Source of the DNA: Acidobacteriota bacterium
Lineage (GTDB): Bacteria > Acidobacteriota > UBA6911 > RPQK01 > JADFOI01
Assembly (NCBI GenBank): GCA_030624355.1
Contig: JAUXKG010000007.1
Location: 1-18,944, forward strand
Direction of reading: 5' to 3'
DNA: 18,944 nucleotides
Of this stretch, positions 1 to 7,459 are shown piece by piece. The notes under the pieces were generated by a model. The model was not told where the DNA came from, made no database searches, and saw only the letters and a list, made by a program, of their open reading frames with translations. The position numbers and the translations under genes are program-made. Position 1 is the stretch's first letter, and each line of letters begins with the position of its first letter.

Positions 1-1
1 C

Positions 2-505
2 CTGGGTGATACGCTTTGCGCCTACTTTCCCTATCGTGAAGGTTAAGGGCGGTTTGTTGCCAATCACCCCGATTTGTTCAACCGTTTGCCCTTTCAGCCC
101 AAGGTCAAAAAGGTGAAGTGGCAATCCGAGTTTCGGATCAGCGATCGTCTGGTGGAGAGCTATCAGAGGGGCAACATCTTTCTAGCCGGTGACGCGGCCC
201 ATATTCATTCTCCTGTGGGCGGTCGCGGCATGAACCTGGGCATCGAGGACGCTGCCACGCTGGCCTGGTTGATTGCAACCCGGACAGCCGGTCGATATAC
301 CGCGATGCGACATCCCATCGCTCGCTCGGTGCTTCGCATGACGGGAGTGCAAACCAGTTTGTTGACCTCAAAATCGGCCGCCCTGCGCTCCATTGTTTCC
401 CGGATCGTGCCCCTGCTGACAGGCCTTCCCGTCATTGGATCGAAGGTCCTTGAACAATTCAGTGGTTTGAACGTACCCTTTCCCCCATGGCTGGAAAAAG
501 ACTGA
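2..505 (+). CDS. FAD-dependent monooxygenase, C-terminal part (5' end outside window; in-frame stop, possible pseudogene)
   Basis: This is the C-terminal third of a PHBH-fold flavin monooxygenase, the family that hydroxylates aromatic or polyketide-like substrates with NAD(P)H and O2. The diagnostic second FAD motif is visible as AGDAAHIHSPVGGRGMNLG (about bases 182-241), followed by the usual IEDAATLAW helix and a conserved R-H-P-I-A-R segment. The reading frame is interrupted by TAA at 44-46. Codons before it (LGDTLCAYFPYREG) and after it (GRFVANHPDLFNRLP) are in the same frame and both look like family sequence. A point substitution is therefore likelier than a true start downstream. The only later in-frame start candidate is TTG at 74, which would leave a fragment lacking the first FAD-binding motif. 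The stop codon is TGA at 503-505. The gene sits 40 bases before the FAH family gene and is probably co-transcribed with it. The family call is firm; the substrate is unknown. Confidence 0.72.
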
Positions 506-545
506 AGACCAAGTCTACTTTGTGGCACTACCACGGAAATAACCT

Positions 546-1406
546 ATGAAGTTGGTGACGTTCACGGAAGGGAATCGCACCCGTATCGGGGTGGTTACAA
601 CCGAGGGAGTGATCGATTTGAGTGCTCAAGACAGCGGTCTGCCGACCGATATGCTGACCTTTCTCGAACAGGGGATGCCCGCACTGGTTCGAGCGCGAGT
701 CATCTGCGCATCAGGAGAGAATGCATTGGGCCTGGCCGACGTGACACTGGAAGCTCCGATTGGTCGCCCACCCAAGATTCTGGCCGTGGGTCTGAACTAT
801 GAGGATCACACCAAGAAAAGTGGATTTGATCTTCCGGAGGTTCCCATGATCTTCAATAAACAGTCGACGGCGGTAACCGGTCCCGACGGGGATATTCATC
901 TCCCTCAGGAGTCCGAGCAATTGGACTACGAGGGTGAACTGGCGATTGTGATTGGACAGCGCTGCAGGCGGGTGCCCAGCCAGCAAGCCGTCAACGTGAT
1001 CGCGGGCTACACGATCGTCAACGATGTAAGTCTGCGAGACTGGCAATTTCGATCAGCCACAATCACCATGGGAAAGTCGTGGGATACTCATTGCCCAATG
1101 GGGCCTTATATCGTAACCGCCGACGAGGTTACAGATCCTCACTGTCTCAATCTCAGAACTTGGGTGAATGGCCAACTGCGTCAGGATTCCAACACCAGCC
1201 AGATGATCTTCGACTGTTATGACATCATCGAGCATCTCTCAACGGCATTCACCCTGGAGCCGGGAGATGTGATTGCGACGGGAACTCCCAGTGGTGTCAT
1301 TTTGGAGATAGAGCCGAGGGTTTGGCTCAAGCCTGGGGATGTGGTTCGGGTTGCCATCGATCAACTGGGAGCCATTGAAAACCGGGTCGTGAATGATCCT
1401 GGCTAA
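546..1406 (+). CDS. Fumarylacetoacetate hydrolase (FAH) family protein
   Basis: The 286-residue product matches the FAH superfamily, whose soluble enzymes use Mg2+ or Mn2+ to cleave or isomerise beta-diketo acids at the ends of aromatic and sugar-acid catabolic routes. A short N-terminal domain (about residues 1-70) precedes the catalytic fold. Visible there are KILAVGLNYEDH (77-88), the metal ligands E129 and E131 in DYEGELAIVIG, D160 in IVNDVSLRDWQ, MGKSWDTHCPMGP (175-187) and GTPSGV (246-251). The domain order resembles 2-hydroxyhepta-2,4-diene-1,7-dioate isomerase, YcgM-type acylpyruvases and 2,4-diketo-3-deoxy-L-fuconate hydrolase. Sequence alone does not separate these. The ATG start has a modest GGAA upstream. 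The 3' end overlaps the next gene by 14 bases, so the two are likely translationally coupled. The preceding flavin monooxygenase makes an aromatic or ketide degradation role plausible, but that is inference. Confidence 0.9.
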   Translation: MKLVTFTEGNRTRIGVVTTEGVIDLSAQDSGLPTDMLTFLEQGMPALVRARVICASGENALGLADVTLEAPIGRPPKILAVGLNYEDHTKKSGFDLPEVPMIFNKQSTAVTGPDGDIHLPQESEQLDYEGELAIVIGQRCRRVPSQQAVNVIAGYTIVNDVSLRDWQFRSATITMGKSWDTHCPMGPYIVTADEVTDPHCLNLRTWVNGQLRQDSNTSQMIFDCYDIIEHLSTAFTLEPGDVIATGTPSGVILEIEPRVWLKPGDVVRVAIDQLGAIENRVVNDPG

Positions 1407-2742
1407 GGAAGGAAAATCGCTGAAAGAAGGGCCACTCAGGCGCGCAATCGACCCTCGGGGTTCCAAGCTGTCTGATTTCTGGACGCCTCGCTGGATTCAG
1501 CGTGTGGGTCCGGGATTTGTCTACGTTCTGACCGCTATGGGGGCGGGCGATCTTGTCTCCAACTCGGCGGCGGGTGCGGGATACGGATATGCTCTTATCT
1601 GGACTATCTTTCCGGCTGTCATCTTCCGTTTTGTCTGGGTTAATGTTTCAGCCAAATATGTCCTGGTGACCCAGGAAAGTCTGATTCAGGGCTACGCCCG
1701 AGTGGGTCGCTGGGTAATCTGGATCCTTCTCATCAGCGTCCTGGTTCTGGGCCATTTTTACATGATGTACACCATAGTCATGACTGGGAATGCGATTGAA
1801 GCTCTGCTCCCATCGCGCTTTCGGTGGAGTTCCGCGCTCTGGTCCTTAACCTTTGCCATCCTGGCCTTCGTCATGACCTACTGGGGTGGCTACCGGGCGA
1901 TTGAAAAGTTCCTGAGGGTCGGGATGGCGGTCATGTTGGGCGGCCTGGTCACGGCCGTGGTTTTGGCCCGACCCGATCCCGCCAAGGTCCTGCAGGGTGC
2001 CCTGATTCCCAGCATTCCCGGAGACCAGGGTCAGTACGGTACGCTCTTCATCGTCATGGCGATTGTGGGAACCATGGCAGGGTCGATTACCAACCTGACC
2101 TATGCCTACTTTATCCAGGAAAAGGGCTGGCGGGACGCCTCCCACTTGAGGCAACAGCGGGTTGATCTGCTCATGAGCGCGTTCTGTTTGTTTGGGATAG
2201 CCGGCCTGCTGCAGGTCGCGGCTGGTGCGGTCGTCCATCCTTTGGGAATCGATTTGGAAGACGCCAACGATCTGGTGCGAATCTTCTCTGAGGTTCAGGG
2301 GGTGGTGGGAATGATAATCTTCGGTTTGGGGCTGTGGGGCATGAATTTTTCATCCCTGATCGGCATGCTGGTCGGCTTTTCGCTGATCGTGGCCGACTTG
2401 GTCCGTTTTGCCGGCAAGAATCCTGTTTCCACTGGGGGTATTCGAGAGGATGCCCGCACTCACTGGGCCTATCGACCGTGTCAGATCTTCCTGGCCTTTT
2501 CCCCTCTCTACGTGCTCCTGATAGGAGTGAGCCCGGTGTGGTTGGTGCTGGCGGTGAACGCGCTGGTGGTGGTACTCATTCCGTTGCTCACGCCCGTTTT
2601 GCTGATATTGACCAACAGCGAGCGTCTGATGGGGCAGCACCGCAACCACTGGTTTACCAATGTCATTCTGGTAGTGCTGATGGGAATTTCAATCACCATC
2701 GGTCTCACACAGTTGCTGAACCTCTGGAAGCAATGGTTCTGA
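1393..2742 (+). CDS. Divergent Nramp-family (SLC11-like) membrane transporter
   Basis: The 449-residue integral membrane protein has about 11 hydrophobic segments. Its N-terminal signature RVGPGFVYVLTAMGAGD (37-53) followed by AGAGYGYALIW places it in the Nramp (divalent metal transporter) group of the LeuT/APC fold. In canonical Nramp proteins the first transmembrane helix carries DPGN and the sixth carries MPH, which bind Mn2+ or Fe2+. Here the DPGN position reads GAGD (50-53), and the helix 6 region reads GTMAGSITNLTYAYF (226-240) with no MPH. The metal-binding residues are therefore not conserved and the substrate may differ from Mn/Fe. The ATG at 1393 lies inside the end of the FAH gene (14-base overlap). 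Alternative labels would be Nramp-related Mg2+ transporter or a transporter of unknown substrate. The fold call is solid; the substrate is open. Confidence 0.85.
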   Translation: MILAKEGKSLKEGPLRRAIDPRGSKLSDFWTPRWIQRVGPGFVYVLTAMGAGDLVSNSAAGAGYGYALIWTIFPAVIFRFVWVNVSAKYVLVTQESLIQGYARVGRWVIWILLISVLVLGHFYMMYTIVMTGNAIEALLPSRFRWSSALWSLTFAILAFVMTYWGGYRAIEKFLRVGMAVMLGGLVTAVVLARPDPAKVLQGALIPSIPGDQGQYGTLFIVMAIVGTMAGSITNLTYAYFIQEKGWRDASHLRQQRVDLLMSAFCLFGIAGLLQVAAGAVVHPLGIDLEDANDLVRIFSEVQGVVGMIIFGLGLWGMNFSSLIGMLVGFSLIVADLVRFAGKNPVSTGGIREDARTHWAYRPCQIFLAFSPLYVLLIGVSPVWLVLAVNALVVVLIPLLTPVLLILTNSERLMGQHRNHWFTNVILVVLMGISITIGLTQLLNLWKQWF

Positions 2743-2790
2743 AATTCAAAATGTTCGATTCGGTCTGAGGATCGCCAGCCTCTTTCGTTC

Positions 2791-2855
2791 TAGCCCGGAC
2801 TATTCATAGATTCTTGTCACCACTGCAGTAGAGAATTTATGAATAATCCGGGCTA
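2791..2855 (-). repeat. Short copy of an inverted-repeat element (MITE/REP-like), between convergent genes
   Basis: This 65 bp hairpin-forming element begins TAGCCCGGACTATTCATA and ends with its near-complement TATGAATAATCCGGGCTA; the arms match at about 22 of 24 positions. Read on the minus strand, its first 31 bases (2854-2824) match 29 of 31 bases of the start of the longer element at 3934-3964. Its last 29 bases (2820-2792) match 25 of 29 bases of that element's end at 4072-4100. It therefore looks like an internally deleted copy of the same family in opposite orientation. It lies between the convergent transporter and cyclodeaminase genes, where the hairpin could also stop transcription from both sides, although no T-tract follows it. 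Confidence 0.8.
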
Positions 2856-2867
2856 GGAAAAAGGGCT

Positions 2868-3899
2868 CTACCAGAGACCTTCTTGGTGGTGGAACTCGGC
2901 CCGCCGGCCGACTCCCCTTTCCTGGGCCAATTGCCGGAGGTACAATCCGGTAGCCAGATCCTGGATGCACAATCCGGAACTGTCGAACAGGGTGATTTCC
3001 TTGTTGCTGGTGCGGCCCGGTCTGGCCTGTATCACGATTTCTCCCAAGCTGGCGCAGGTGCTCTTGTCGATAAACAGGCCGGATTGAATGGCCACGCTCA
3101 CCTTTCCGTCGCGAATAGCTGTGCTGGCCTCATCTCCTACAAGCTTGGCTCGGGTCAGCAACTGGGGATCGATCTCATATTTTTGTCCCATCGCGTTGAC
3201 ATGAGTGCCATCCTGCACCCAGTCGGCCTTCATCACGGGGGTGAGAGTGGCAGTACCGGTGATGAGAATCTCTGCCTGTCGAACCACTTGCTCGGGCGAA
3301 TCCAGAGTATCGACGGGATAGCCGGTCCTGGCGGAAAGCTCTTTGGAAAATCGCTGGCGTCGTTCAGGCGAACGGCTGTAGACCACGACTCGAGACACCG
3401 GCCAACTGATGGCCCGGTGAGCCAGCAGGGAGAACCAGGCCGTAGCTCCGGTTCCCAGGACTCCTATGACACGAGCGTCCCGGCGGGCCAGAAATCGGGT
3501 CGCTACCGCGGCGCCGGCGCCGGTCCGGACTTTGCCGATGTACATGGAGTCCATCACCGCCACCGGGCATAGGGTCTGGCTCCGAAAGATAATCAGGGTT
3601 TGTACACGTCGCTGACCATCCGGATCGTTTGTTCCGTAGAAACCATTCTTGACCCCCCACCAGTCGGGCTCGATGCCTCCAGTGAGCACCTTGCCCTGGG
3701 CGGGTAGAGTCTGCTTCTCCGGGTTGGGATTGACCCACGCATTTTCGCCGTTCCAGGCCCTTCCCTGTGCATTCAATGCGAAGACTTTCTCTTGAATGGC
3801 CACACAGGCTTCCATGGTCAAGAGCTGCCGAACGTCCTGGTCCGAAAGTATCAGGCTGTCTTCCGTTGCACCCACTTGCTCTCCCTCATTTGAAAGCAT
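2868..3899 (-). CDS. Ornithine cyclodeaminase / mu-crystallin family protein
   Basis: This is an NAD(P)-dependent soluble enzyme of the ornithine cyclodeaminase, alanine dehydrogenase and mu-crystallin family. With ATG at 3899 the product has 343 residues. The N-terminal part LILSDQDVRQLLTMEACVAIQ is typical. K84 in WGVKNGFYG and R125 in KVRTGAGAAVATRFLARR fall in the substrate-binding and catalytic region. The Rossmann glycine motif is IGVLGTGATA (about 145-154), and GTHVNAMG plus LFDSSGLCIQDLATG close the family pattern. Known members deaminate ornithine to proline, oxidise alanine, or reduce cyclic imines; sequence does not decide which. A longer reading from TTG at 3929 is possible but adds ten non-family residues and runs towards the repeat. 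No strong ribosome-binding site is seen for either start. It is the only minus-strand gene in the window and is bracketed by inverted repeat copies (2824-2854 and 3934-3964, 29 of 31 identical), suggesting arrival or rearrangement as a unit. Confidence 0.87.
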   Translation of the reverse strand: MLSNEGEQVGATEDSLILSDQDVRQLLTMEACVAIQEKVFALNAQGRAWNGENAWVNPNPEKQTLPAQGKVLTGGIEPDWWGVKNGFYGTNDPDGQRRVQTLIIFRSQTLCPVAVMDSMYIGKVRTGAGAAVATRFLARRDARVIGVLGTGATAWFSLLAHRAISWPVSRVVVYSRSPERRQRFSKELSARTGYPVDTLDSPEQVVRQAEILITGTATLTPVMKADWVQDGTHVNAMGQKYEIDPQLLTRAKLVGDEASTAIRDGKVSVAIQSGLFIDKSTCASLGEIVIQARPGRTSNKEITLFDSSGLCIQDLATGLYLRQLAQERGVGRRAEFHHQEGLW

Positions 3900-3933
3900 T
3901 GCCAGTCTATTCAGAAGGTTATACTGCAAGCTC

Positions 3934-4100
3934 AGCCCGTATTATGCATAAATTCTCTACTGCATCGCCGACATCACTCGTCCTAACTGTGTTGCGCTCG
4001 GTCGGTCGCCTCAGGTACGCTTGCGGGGGCCTCGGTCGCGCGCCTTGTCAGGCCGGTGCTTTCGGCGCTTCGTGACGAGAACCTATGCATAATCCGGGCT
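3934..4100 (+). repeat. Long copy of the inverted-repeat element (MITE-like)
   Basis: The 167 bp non-coding element is bounded by 17 bp terminal inverted repeats: AGCCCGTATTATGCATA (3934-3950) and TATGCATAATCCGGGCT (4084-4100), which match at 16 of 17 positions. The 5' end continues AATTCTCTACTGCA, and the 3' end is preceded by GTGACGAGAACC (4072-4083). Both extensions recur in the short copy at 2791-2855. The interior is GC-rich, with repeated GCGCTCGGTCG-type words and no credible reading frame or transposase. It lies directly upstream of the minus-strand cyclodeaminase, so that gene's promoter would lie in or across the element. Confidence 0.78.
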
Positions 4101-4237
4101 ATTGGGCTCCTCGGCGTACTGCACGAGTACGCCTGCGGTGCCCTTTGTTGCACGCCTTGTCATCGCGGCGCTTGTAGCACTTCGTCACGCCGCCTTCATC
4201 TGAGCGAAGTGAAGAAAACCTATGCATAATCCGGGCT
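4101..4237 (+). repeat. Third, 5'-truncated tandem copy of the element
   Basis: This 137 bp stretch follows the long copy head to tail. Its last 29 bases (4209-4237) match 27 of 29 bases of the long copy's 3' end, and the terminal TATGCATAATCCGGGCT (4221-4237) is identical to 4084-4100. The interior also aligns with the long copy, for example CGCCTTGTCA in both and TACGCCTGCGG against TACGCTTGCGG. The AGCCCG 5' end is missing. It contains the small palindrome CGTACTGCACGAGTACG. No gene lies in 3900-4267; these repeats account for nearly all of that gap, and the lolD leader starts at about 4238. Confidence 0.72.
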
Positions 4238-4267
4238 AGCTGGATATGCTGAAGGGGAGCGGCTCGA

Positions 4268-4960
4268 ATGATTCGTCGCGAAGCAACTGAAACTCAGTTC
4301 TTGAGGATAGAAGGCCTGTGCAAATCTTACCAGTCCGGGAGCGATAGACTTCAAATTCTAATCGATCTGAATCTTCAGGTTGAGCAGGGAGAGATGTTTG
4401 CGGTTACAGGGACCAGTGGCTCTGGAAAGAGCACTCTGCTGCACCTAATCGGCGGCATGGAGCGGCCCGATAGCGGAGAGATTGTGTTACAGGATGTCGA
4501 TGTCAGTCGCTTGTCGGGGGAGCAATTGTCTCAGTTTCGCAATGTACAAATTGGATTTGTTTTTCAATTTCATCATTTGCTCCCAGAGTTTTCAGCTCTC
4601 GAGAATGTGATGTTTCCTCTCTTGCTTCGACGCCTCCCCTTCCATCAGGCCGCGGAAAGGGCGCAGAGTTTGTTAGCAGAGGTAGGCCTTGGTCAGCGAC
4701 TGGGACACAAGCCGGGGGAGTTGTCTGGAGGCGAGCAGCAGAGGGTAGCCGTCGCCAGAGCACTGGTAGGGAATCCGCGATTGCTATTGGCTGATGAGCC
4801 GACCGGAAATCTGGACGAACACACGTCAGAGTCGATCTTCGAGCTCCTTCTACAGGTGCATCGCCGACATCGTTTAACCTCGATCATCGCGACTCATAGT
4901 CTGTCGCTTGCCTCCCTGTGTGATCTTCAGGGTCGTCTCCAGGAAGGAGTGCTGGTTTAG
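4268..4960 (+). CDS. lolD: Lipoprotein-releasing system ATP-binding protein LolD
   Basis: LolD is the cytoplasmic ATPase of the LolCDE transporter, which extracts lipoproteins from the inner membrane for delivery to the outer membrane. The 230-residue length is typical. Visible motifs are Walker A GTSGSGKST (48-56), Q-loop Q100 in FVFQFHHLLPEFSALENV (a LolD-like stretch), ABC signature LSGGEQQRVAVARAL (152-166), Walker B LLLADEPTGNLD (172-183) and switch H210 in IIATHS. The ATG has a good ribosome-binding site (AGGGGAG about 9 bases upstream, near 4252-4258). The membrane partner LolC/LolE, normally encoded immediately upstream, is absent. That position is occupied by the repeat copies ending at 4237. 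MacB or FtsE-type ATPases are alternatives, but the HHLLPEFSALENV stretch and the bamA-lpx context favour LolD. Confidence 0.88.
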   Translation: MIRREATETQFLRIEGLCKSYQSGSDRLQILIDLNLQVEQGEMFAVTGTSGSGKSTLLHLIGGMERPDSGEIVLQDVDVSRLSGEQLSQFRNVQIGFVFQFHHLLPEFSALENVMFPLLLRRLPFHQAAERAQSLLAEVGLGQRLGHKPGELSGGEQQRVAVARALVGNPRLLLADEPTGNLDEHTSESIFELLLQVHRRHRLTSIIATHSLSLASLCDLQGRLQEGVLV

Positions 4961-4964
4961 CTAG

Positions 4965-4994
4965 TTGTACCTCCCGTACAAGGCGAATTATAAT
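4965..4994 (+). promoter_or_regulatory. Predicted sigma70-type promoter of clpC with a palindrome over the -35
   Basis: A perfect -10 box TATAAT lies at 4989-4994. A weak -35 TTGTAC (4965-4970) precedes it with an 18-base spacer. This leaves a leader of roughly 70 bases before the clpC ATG. The -35 is one arm of a perfect 6-bp inverted repeat, TTGTAC-CTCCC-GTACAA (4965-4981), placed where a repressor or activator could bind. It is neither a CIRCE (HrcA) nor a CtsR site by sequence. The palindrome starts 5 bases after the lolD stop, so it could instead be a weak hairpin ending that transcript. Confidence 0.5.
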
Positions 4995-5068
4995 GGTGCC
5001 TGGCCGCGTCGATTTGTAGGACGTTCGGAATTGTTTTTTAGTGCGATAGACGATCGCTGGAAAAGCTG

Positions 5069-7459
5069 ATGTTTGAGAAGTACACGGAAAAGGCCAGGCG
5101 CGTCATTTTCTTTGCCCGCTATGAAGCCAGTCAGCTAGGATACAATCGAATCGAGACCGAACACGTTCTGCTGGGCCTTTTGCGTGAGGACAAGGCCCTC
5201 ACAAGTCGATTTTTCACCCATGCCGAGAGCGCTCTTGAAAGTGTACGAAAACAGGTCGAAGGTCGAACCGCAATTCGAGACAAGGTGTCAACTTCGGTTG
5301 AGCTGCCACTGAGTGATGAGGCCAAGCGGGTCCTCACTTATGCCAATGAAGAGGCTGATCGTTTACTTTGCAGCTACATTGGCACTGAACACATCCTATT
5401 GGGTCTTTTGCGCGAGGAGAAATCAGTTGCAGCCGAACTCCTGTATGAAAATGGTATAAAGCTCTCCCGCGTTAGAGAAGAGCTAGCTGGTCCCGCCCAG
5501 GAACGTTCAGCTCCATCCAAGTCGAAGGATTCACTGATCCTAACCGAGTTTAGCCGGGATCTCACGGAAGCTGCCATCAATGGTCTGTTGGATCCTTTGG
5601 TCGGTCGGGAGGCAGAGACTGAGCGAGTTATTCAGATTCTGTGTCGACGGACCAAGAACAACCCCGTGCTTATTGGAGAGCCTGGAGTCGGAAAAACTGC
5701 GATCGTAGAGGGTCTGGCTCAGAAGATTGTTAATGGTGAAGTTCCGTCCATGCTTTCTGACAGGCGGATACTGGATTTGGACATTTCTCTGATTGTGGCG
5801 GGGACCAAATACCGCGGACAGTTCGAAGAACGCCTCAAAGCGATCATGAAGGAACTAGTGGAAAATCCTAACTTCATCATCTTTGTTGATGAACTGCATA
5901 CGCTGGTGGGTGCCGGATCGGCTGAGGGCTCGCTGGATGCAGCGAACATCCTCAAACCCGCTCTTTCACGCGGCGAAATTCAGTGTATTGGAGCAACGAC
6001 ACCATATGAATATCGGCGATCGATAGAAAAAGATCGGGCTTTGGAGCGGAGGTTCCAATCTATTAAGGTTATTCCGCCCACGGAAGAGGAGACGCTTCAG
6101 ATCATCCATGGAATCAAAGGGCGTTATGAATCGTTCCATCAGGTCGAGTACACGGACGAGTGTATTCACTCTGCTGTGTATCAGTCCAGCCGTTACATCA
6201 CAGATCGCTATTTACCAGACAAGGCGATTGATGTTTTAGACGAAGCTGGCGCTCGTGTCAAATTGTCCACCACTGTGTTGCCCGAGGAAGTCAGTGATCT
6301 TCAGAGGAAGCTCAAGGTGACTGTTCACCAGATGGACGACGCTATCTCAGCCAAAGAATTCGACCGAGCCGCCAGACTGAAGGATCAGGAATTGACTGAA
6401 CGCGAAAATCTGCAAGTGGTCAAAGAGCGATGGAAGGTCAAGAATCGTGTTCCCTCTCAGGTGACGAAGGAACACGTCGAGCAGGTGATTTCACGTTGGA
6501 CGGGTATTCCGGTGACCTCTCTTCGAGAAGAAGAGATGCAGAAACTGCTTCGCATGGAGGAGGAGCTTCATGGAAGAGTGATCAGTCAGGATCGGGCTAT
6601 TTCAGCTCTCAGCAGAGCGATTCGTCGCAGCCGGGCGGGAATGAAGAACCCGAATAGACCCGTCGGATCATTTCTTTTTCTGGGTCCTACGGGGGTGGGG
6701 AAGACAGAATCGGCCAAATCGCTGGCAGAGTTTCTCTTCGGCAACGAGAAGGCCCTTATTCGATTCGACATGTCCGAGTATATGGAAAAGCACTCGGTTT
6801 CCAAACTGATCGGATCACCTCCCGGATACGTAGGTCATGAGGAGGGAGGTCAACTCACCGAAAAGGTGAAGAAAAATCCATATTCGGTTTTGCTACTCGA
6901 CGAGATCGAGAAAGCGCATTTCGATATTTTCAATCTCTTACTTCAAGTGTACGAAGACGGACAGCTCACGGATTCTCTCGGTATTACAATCGATTTTAAG
7001 AACGTGATCGTCATTATGACTTCCAATATTGGAGCCCGATATCTGGTGAACAAACCCCAAGTCGGATTTTCTGCGACGCCTGAACAGGATCAGCAACAGG
7101 TGGAAGATCTGATCATGAATGAAGTTAAGAGAGTCTTCAATCCAGAGTTCCTTAATCGTCTTGATGAGATCATCGTTTTCGACTCACTGACGGAAGGTGA
7201 TTTAAGCAAAATAGTGGACTTGTTATTGGGACAAGTGAATTCGAACCTGGATCCCAAGGAGATTAATATCGTTTTGGAGAGGGGTGCCAAAGACTGGATC
7301 ATTCAAAAAACGTGCCACGATCGTGCCTACGGAGCCAGGCCTCTGCGTAGAGCCATTCAGCGTTATATCGAAGATCCCGTCTCGGATCTGATTATCCAGG
7401 GGAAATTGAAAGAAAGGCAGACTCTCGCCATCTATTTGAAGGATGGTGAACTCTATTAA
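5069..7459 (+). CDS. clpC: ATP-dependent Clp protease ATP-binding subunit ClpC
   Basis: ClpC is a hexameric HSP100 unfoldase that feeds substrates to ClpP. The 796-residue protein has the complete class layout: two Clp-N repeats (about 1-140, with TEHVLLGLLRE at 30-40 and TEHILLGLLRE at 106-116) and AAA+ domain 1 with Walker A GEPGVGKT (203-210) and Walker B IIFVDELH (270-277). A UVR-type middle coiled region follows (about 411-446). AAA+ domain 2 has Walker A GPTGVGKT (539-546) and Walker B LLLDEIEKAH. VGF (665-667) sits where the ClpP-docking tripeptide is expected, so partnership with ClpP is likely. The short UVR region marks ClpC rather than ClpB (long M-domain) or ClpA (none). It lies between lolD and bamA with its own predicted promoter. 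No ctsR, mcsA or mcsB is nearby, so control differs from that of Bacillus. Confidence 0.95.
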   Translation: MFEKYTEKARRVIFFARYEASQLGYNRIETEHVLLGLLREDKALTSRFFTHAESALESVRKQVEGRTAIRDKVSTSVELPLSDEAKRVLTYANEEADRLLCSYIGTEHILLGLLREEKSVAAELLYENGIKLSRVREELAGPAQERSAPSKSKDSLILTEFSRDLTEAAINGLLDPLVGREAETERVIQILCRRTKNNPVLIGEPGVGKTAIVEGLAQKIVNGEVPSMLSDRRILDLDISLIVAGTKYRGQFEERLKAIMKELVENPNFIIFVDELHTLVGAGSAEGSLDAANILKPALSRGEIQCIGATTPYEYRRSIEKDRALERRFQSIKVIPPTEEETLQIIHGIKGRYESFHQVEYTDECIHSAVYQSSRYITDRYLPDKAIDVLDEAGARVKLSTTVLPEEVSDLQRKLKVTVHQMDDAISAKEFDRAARLKDQELTERENLQVVKERWKVKNRVPSQVTKEHVEQVISRWTGIPVTSLREEEMQKLLRMEEELHGRVISQDRAISALSRAIRRSRAGMKNPNRPVGSFLFLGPTGVGKTESAKSLAEFLFGNEKALIRFDMSEYMEKHSVSKLIGSPPGYVGHEEGGQLTEKVKKNPYSVLLLDEIEKAHFDIFNLLLQVYEDGQLTDSLGITIDFKNVIVIMTSNIGARYLVNKPQVGFSATPEQDQQQVEDLIMNEVKRVFNPEFLNRLDEIIVFDSLTEGDLSKIVDLLLGQVNSNLDPKEINIVLERGAKDWIIQKTCHDRAYGARPLRRAIQRYIEDPVSDLIIQGKLKERQTLAIYLKDGELY

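Noticed and set aside
2883..3572. 229-codon plus-strand frame antisense to the cyclodeaminase
   Set aside because: The minus-strand frame carries all family motifs; the plus-strand frame is a shadow.
3767..4075. 102-codon plus-strand frame across the repeat and the cyclodeaminase 5' end
   Set aside because: It runs antisense into the cyclodeaminase and through the repeat interior; low-complexity Arg/Gly/Ser composition and no recognisable domain.
2791..4237. CRISPR-like array from the five 17-mers
   Set aside because: Copies occur in both orientations with irregular spacing (46 bp to over 1 kb) and paired as inverted termini; no cas genes are present.
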